From NCBI GenBank assembly GCA_003024985.2, contig PXIH01S0022183.1: 10,596 bases of DNA. One strand, written 5' to 3'. The position numbers and the translations under genes were made by a program. The notes under the pieces were generated by a model. It had not been told where the DNA came from. It saw nothing but the letters and a program-made list of their open reading frames with translations, and did not search any database. Origin of the DNA: Euperipatoides rowelli (taxonomy: Eukaryota; Onychophora; Udeonychophora; Euonychophora; Peripatopsidae). Below, piece after piece: positions 6,965 through 10,596 of this stretch (position 1 is its first letter; each line of letters opens with the position of its first letter).

Positions 6965-7395
6965 TCAATTTAATTATAATTAACATCCTAGCAAAAAATG
7001 TGTAATCAAAAATTTAATGAATGGGTACACTTTTACCTTTTGCTCAATATTCACTAAATTCAACAGTACATTGCACAGCTAATGAGTCACCATTTTATGT
7101 AATGCACGGCTCTGATCCTAAAAAACCAGCAAATGAATTTAGTTCTGAAACTAATGTAGAGTCAGATGACGTAACAGAAATCATTCAGGAACTTCCTAAA
7201 AAGGATGAATTTGACAGTAATTTCATTAATGAAAATCTTACAAATTCTTTATTAAACGCTTGCTATAATAAAATAGACTACTTTAAATTAAAAGAGTTTA
7301 ATATAGTACAGGCTGTTCTCGTCCGATTGTCTTATACAGGAGCCCTGGACCTTATAGAATTGTGTCAAAAAGCTCTCTAATATATTAGAAATCTA
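6965..7395 (+). pseudogene. pol: Ty3/gypsy integrase, C-terminal part
   Basis: This continues the integrase after the LINE insertion. RVNLIIINILAKNV (from 6961) is followed by three stops. The same frame is then open for 119 codons (7021-7380). It starts MGTLLPFAQYSLNSTVHC and TANESPFYVMHGSDPKKP, the W...LPfa.yayNss.h.sT..SPf.l.yGr.P block. The middle (about residues 40-75) is acidic and variable. The end, FNIVQAVLVRLSYTGALDL, fits the K.+.f.vGd.VLVR segment, and the residues after the TAA (YIRNLKI) resemble the GPY/F module's end. The methionine at 7021 is not a true start. A base seems lost just before it, where a Trp-Asp pair is usual. This is the best-preserved piece of the element. It might suggest a younger age or chance survival. 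Confidence 0.9.
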
Positions 7396-7511
7396 AAGAT
7401 CATTAGGAGTCTGCTTCTCATGTTTATGTTTATATTAAGAGGGCATTAGTGTCACTATTCAGCACTGGGTAGTGATTGTTATTGTTTATGAACATAAATA
7501 TAGAGCAATTT
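7396..7511. other. Post-pol stretch, LTR expected but not seen
   Basis: A 3' LTR should follow pol. A short purine run (ttaagaggg, about 7435-7444) precedes the hairpin and could be a degraded polypurine tract. No LTR can be defined without its partner copy, which was not found upstream. Confidence 0.3.
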
Positions 7512-7607
7512 TGTTTAATTGAAACACAATTGGCTACAGTGGTTAAATATTGTAGAGAAACACTGAAAATATTTAACCACTGTAGCCAATTTTGTTTCAA
7601 TTAAACA
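7512..7607. repeat. Near-perfect inverted repeat, 40-bp arms
   Basis: The left arm (7512-7551) and right arm (7568-7607) pair at 39 of 40 positions, around a 16-base loop (7552-7567). The right arm runs into the first tandem unit, so the left arm is an inverted copy of that unit's first 20-odd bases plus a flank. It could be the core of a foldback or MITE-like element, or an inverted duplication of an array end. As RNA it would form a stem like a long microRNA precursor, but nothing else supports that. Confidence 0.9.
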
Positions 7608-7940
7608 CTCAACACATTGTGCCTCCTCTTAGGTTTTTCTGACTACTGAGTGATTATGCAAGACTTGTGTTTATTCCACCAGGTGGCATTACTTGTCGCA
7701 TGTCTTGACCAGAATGGTAGCCATTTTGTTTCAATTAATTACTTAATTGACTTGTGTTTATGTTACAAGGTGGCACCACTTGTCACATGCACATGATCAG
7801 AATGGTAGCCATTTTGTTTCAATTAAACACTCAACACATTGTGGCTTCTCTTGAGTTTTCCTGGCTACTGAGTGATTATGCAAGACTTGTGTTTATGCCA
7901 CCAGGTGTCACCACTTGTCATCTGCTTATGACCTGGAATG
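7585..7940 (+). repeat. Three tandem units of 135, 88 and 133 bp
   Basis: The units run 7585-7719, 7720-7807 and 7808-7940. Each begins gcca(a)ttttgtttcaatta and ends gaatgg. The first and third share cactcaacacattgtg and ctactgagtgattatgcaag almost unchanged. The middle unit lacks about 47 bp between these landmarks. Each carries a variant of ccaccaggtggcac followed by acttgtc. The open frame crossing the array has no domain and is not a gene. The array may belong to a non-autonomous transposon or be a local satellite. Confidence 0.88.
7676..7689 (+). promoter_or_regulatory. CTCF-like core motif in the first unit
   Basis: ccaccaggtggcat is very close to the CTCF core CCASYAGRKGGCRS. Related words occur in the other units at 7763-7776 (ttacaaggtggcac) and 7898-7911 (ccaccaggtgtcac). 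The palindromic half gccaccaggtggc may also explain the match by chance, so binding is inference only. Confidence 0.3.
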
Positions 7941-8613
7941 GCATCTATAATTTTTTTTTAATACCTCTTTTAAATGATATATACCTAGAACTTATGTGAC
8001 GTAGGCTACAGTTAAATGTTTAAAGTTTTAAAAGTCTTTTTATTTACACTCTGTATCTTGATACTAAAATAGCTTCTTCTAAAACTTGGCAAATGTTTTT
8101 GCATCATAATTATTTATTGTATTATTAATAACATTTATTTTTATATTTCAGGGGAATAATCTAGTAAAAAGACTACAATGGAACTTCTTCTTGGAACTGC
8201 ATCTAATTTATTAATTTTAATAATGTAAAATAAAAACCTACTATGAAATAAATTTTGAATCGTATTATTCTGTATATGTTTTATTAAATAACTCATGTAT
8301 AAACCTATCAAGAACGATGGAGACAAGAGTTTAGAACCAAATTTTAATGAAATTGAACAATTAAATTTTATACAAAATTACTGAATTAAATTTCTTCACT
8401 TTGTACCTGATGTTCCCAAATTAAAATTTGATTAAGATCTGTTGGCAGTGAAAGTGAAAAATGTAAATTTTGTTGGTGTGCTGTGCTTTTATATGCCAAA
8501 GTCAAGTTTGGCTGTGGCACTATTTAGAAGCCTCAATTCCTAATTGGCTGTTAAAAACAATCTTCAGTTTAGATTAATATTTTATTAGCTGAAGTGTACA
8601 GTATTACCAGCGA
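7941..8613. other. AT-rich stretch without a recognised gene
   Basis: There is no domain, RNA gene or repeat family here. An acceptor-like tttatatttcag at about 8141-8152 leads into a frame with early stops. A 61-codon minus-strand frame (8141-8326) has no recognisable features. Confidence 0.55.
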
Positions 8614-8958
8614 CCCCCCCCCCCTTCCTTCCAAAATTCCAAAAGTCTATTTTAATTGTCTACACTATGCAATCTACTCACATGCAAAATTTCAATTTTA
8701 TTCCATGTTGGGAAGTATGCTAAACACTTCAGAGTCATTCTCCACCCTCACCCCATCCCCCAAAATCCAACAGTCTATTTTTATTGCCTACATTATGCAA
8801 CATACCCACATGCTAAATTTCAAGTTTGTGTCATGTTGGGAGTATGCTAAACACTTCAAGGTCATTCCCACCCTTACCCCACCCCAAAAAATACAAAAGT
8901 CTATTTTCATTGTCTACACTCTGCACTATGCAACCTACCCACATGCCAAATTTCTTAA
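8614..8958. repeat. Tandem array, period about 127 bp, 2.7 copies
   Basis: Matching landmarks (gtctatttt) fall at 8645, 8773 and 8899, giving periods of 128 and 126. Each unit begins with a C-rich tract followed by caaaannnnnaaagtctatttt, a tRNA-free core with ctatgcaa, caca tgc and atttcaa, and (in units 1 and 2) ttgggagtatgctaaacacttca. The third unit is cut off at about 8958. Two open frames across it read the repeat in different phases, which shows they are not genes. It resembles minisatellites found near LINE and SINE tails in invertebrates, but I cannot name a family. Confidence 0.88.
8867..8885 (-). other. G-quadruplex motif on the minus strand
   Basis: The minus strand reads GGGGTGGGGTAAGGGTGGG, four runs of at least three G with loops of 1 to 3, a full G4 pattern. 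It lies at the C-rich boundary between array units. The equivalent boundary at about 8741-8765 has a similar but weaker motif, with a last run of only GG, and the one at 8614-8624 is a run of 11 C. Confidence 0.75.
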
Positions 8959-9111
8959 TTAAAACACTGTCCATTGTCTCTGTAGCATGACTCCTAAATG
9001 ATAACAAACATACAAACACACAAACATTTTGTTTTATATATTAGATTATATAATTTAAATATGTACATTAGACAATTAGACTCAATATTTCCCCAAATAT
9101 AAATTAGTGAA

Positions 9112-9200
9112 GCCAAAGCACTGTGGTCAAGCGATTTTGTACCCGCCAGAATTCGCTTGTGCGTATAGGGGAATTGTAGGATTGATCCCCGATCCAATCA
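9112..9200 (+). mobile_element. Degenerate tRNA-like SINE head
   Basis: TGGTCAAGCGA (9123-9133) fits the pol III A box at all but one or two positions. GGATTGATCCC (about 9179-9189) is a weaker B box, about 45 bases further on. The stretch is clearly richer in G and C than its surroundings. I found no target-site duplication or clear A tail, so the ends are unknown. It could also be a tRNA pseudogene. Confidence 0.5.
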
Positions 9201-9263
9201 GGTGTGGAAAATGTGAAATTTCTTTTCACAATAGTACATACTGGAGATTATTTCTATATCTAG

Positions 9264-9410
9264 ATTATAAAGTATCCTGAGGAAATTCTGAAAATTGACT
9301 TCATGGAACTTAGACTTGGATTAATGAGAGTGGAGAACAGACGTACAGAATGTGCAAAATCACAGTTGAAGGAGGAAGAAAGGAAGATGTTAATTGTAAA
9401 GAACTGTTAA
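9264..9410 (+). other. 48-codon open frame, possible exon or pseudogene piece
   Basis: The frame is open from just after a TAG (9261-9263) to a TAA at 9408-9410. It contains an ATG at 9303 that would give 35 residues, starting MELRLGLMRVENRR and continuing with SQLKEEERKMLIVKNC. The product would be charged and amphipathic, like a short coiled coil. The sequence is less AT-rich than its neighbours and a pyrimidine-AG (tttctatatctag, ending 9263) precedes it, as at a splice acceptor. I recognise no family. It could equally be part of the SINE body. Confidence 0.25.
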
Positions 9411-9743
9411 CAATTAAATACATTGATAACATTTGAATGTTTATAAATACGTACTTCATGAGTTTTTTTTTAAAGGTAGAGTTTGATTGGTTAATTTGGG
9501 ATTACTTTCTCTATCATGATGCTCAAGAAAAAAAGTAGTAAAAAATGGGTGAACTATTATTTTAACCCTGCAGTTGCGGTATCTCTGAGATACATAATTA
9601 ATTTTCAAAAGTATCTTTCTAGCTAAAGCGCTGAGCTAGAATATTATACAGTCTTTTATGTGCCTGAATTAATGAGCTATTTGATGCCCCTGACGGTTCA
9701 GTAAGTTTTTTTTTTTTTAATTTTTTAATTAATATTAATTTTA
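9411..9743. other. AT-rich stretch with a possible transposon end
   Basis: TTAA followed by CCCTG (9562-9570) leads into a 15-base palindrome gtatctctgagatac (9579-9593). piggyBac-type elements insert at TTAA and often start CCC, so this might be one end. No inverted partner was found in the window. A further small palindrome (ctagct/agctag, 9619-9624 and 9634-9639) follows. Confidence 0.35.
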
Positions 9744-9804
9744 TTTCAAATATTATTGTTTTCTAACATATTTNTTTCAAATATTATTGTTTTCTAACAT
9801 ATTT
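9744..9804. repeat. Exact 30-bp duplication around an N
   Basis: tttcaaatattattgttttc and the next ten bases (9744-9773) are repeated exactly at 9775-9804, separated by the single N at 9774. Two identical copies on both sides of an unresolved base suggest an assembly join rather than a true repeat. Confidence 0.85.
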
Positions 9805-10596
9805 TAGTTATTGAAGAAAAACATTACTTAATGCAATGTTTTTTTTTCTAAATATGTCATTATTCTTATTTCTTTTAATAAGATATTGTATTTATCAGAT
9901 ACCATGCGTGGACCATTAACGTAACTTTTTTTTCATACGTTTTTCAATTATTTTGTTTTGTAATAAAATATGTATATTGTCAAAATATTATTTAAGAACA
10001 TGCAATTGTCAGAGATTAAAGAATTTTATTATATTAAGTTCATTTGCAAAGATTAAATAGTAAAAAAGGAGAAAATATACACATATATCTCACAGATACA
10101 CCAGCGACTACTCATGTAACTTGCTGACCGCTATGATTAAGTTCTATTTTTTACATAAATCCTACAAAAACATAGCACTCATAATAATAAATCTCTCTAT
10201 AAATATTGTAGTGAGAGTCTAAGCTTCCCATGCCCATGCTATATATTCACTTGATAACCGGATCAATCTCCGATAGTGGCAAATTTGTAATGGTGTTTTT
10301 CCTGTGCTTAAAAAATAAAAAACAATCTCCCAAGCACATTGCTATTTAAGAAGATCCAAATATTGAAATTTCTAAATACTGAACAGTTGAAAAAAATGAA
10401 GCATAGAAATAACTATTGTCGTATATGAATTGTCTAATAGTTGTTCTAGCATTATATAACATGGGCATATGTTTTATATATATATAATCCTTTTAGCCAT
10501 TTCAGACATTTTTAGTAAATTTTCATTTTTTAGTAAATTTTTACCATTAGGGCTAAAATTTAAAATAGGACATTCTAGCTATAATTTTGATCTAAA
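9805..10596. other. AT-rich stretch without a recognised gene
   Basis: No coding frame, RNA gene or known element was recognised. A small tandem of cattttTagtaaatttt type occurs near 10508-10543. A B-box-like word (minus strand gagattgatccgg, about 10257-10271) has no A box at the right distance. Confidence 0.55.

Larger units (their letters stand above)
3255..7395 (+). mobile_element. pol: Ty3/gypsy LTR retrotransposon remnant, pol region, interrupted
   Basis: Domains follow the Ty3/gypsy order: protease, reverse transcriptase, RNase H, integrase. Integrase last is what separates this group from Ty1/copia. All domains carry stops or frameshifts, so the element is dead. A LINE (5863-6952) is lodged in the integrase. 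Subtracting its 1,090 bp leaves about 3,050 nt, close to 1,015 codons, the usual size for pol. I could not find either LTR, a primer-binding site or gag. The 3' LTR should lie after about 7395, where tandem repeats and a hairpin occur instead. The clade within the group is not determined. Confidence 0.9.

Noticed and set aside
7754-7999. 81-codon open frame
   Set aside because: It runs through the tandem units 2 and 3. No motif is present, and the units are indel-ridden without regard to frame.
8594-8962. 122-codon and 64-codon open frames on the plus strand
   Set aside because: They are translations of the 127-bp array. The same DNA unit is read in different frames in successive copies, which a real repeated protein would not show.
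9112-9200. A functional tRNA gene
   Set aside because: The B box has several mismatches and I cannot build a full cloverleaf with a good acceptor stem. A degenerate SINE head fits better.
10240-10290. Third tRNA-like region on the minus strand
   Set aside because: Only a B-box-like word is present, with no A box at a proper distance.
1-10596. CRISPR array, operon or bacterial defence system
   Set aside because: There are no regularly spaced short repeats with unique spacers and no bacterial gene organisation. All recognisable coding sequence is eukaryotic retroelement.

Overview
This window looks like AT-rich, non-coding DNA from an animal nuclear genome, probably an invertebrate. It has long A and T runs, tRNA-headed SINEs, two LINE fragments, a decayed Ty3/gypsy element and two tandem-repeat arrays. 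It shows no operon-like packing, no bacterial start sites and no convincing host gene. The species cannot be named from the sequence. Four N characters (6657, 6660, 6714, 9774) mark it as assembled draft sequence.

Layout: 1-414 has no recognised gene. 428-720 is a minus-strand tRNA-derived SINE flanked by a 13-bp target-site duplication (TSD). 734-1779 has no recognised feature. 1780-2715 is a dead minus-strand LINE reverse transcriptase. 3255-7395 is a broken Ty3/gypsy pol gene on the plus strand, in the order protease, reverse transcriptase, RNase H, integrase.

The pol gene is the centre of a three-level nest. At 5863-6952 a 5'-truncated LINE lies inside the integrase, between copies of a 12-bp TSD. 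The integrase homology stops at the left copy and resumes after the right one. Inside that LINE's presumed 3' UTR, a 254-bp minus-strand retroposon (6479-6732) sits between exact 16-bp TSDs. Without the LINE, pol measures about 3.05 kb, a normal length for Ty3/gypsy.

Downstream come a near-perfect 40-bp-arm hairpin (7512-7607) and three tandem units of 135, 88 and 133 bp (7585-7940) that carry CTCF-like core motifs. A second array of about 127-bp period (8614-8958) has a G-quadruplex motif on its minus strand. After it are a degenerate tRNA-like SINE head (about 9112-9200), a 48-codon open frame of unknown origin (9264-9410), and a 30-bp exact duplication around an N that is probably an assembly artefact. 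The rest is AT-rich filler.

No genes here work together in a pathway. The pol domains once formed one polyprotein, but stops and frameshifts have inactivated it. I found no new defence, metabolic or regulatory system. The main result is the datable nest of retroelements.
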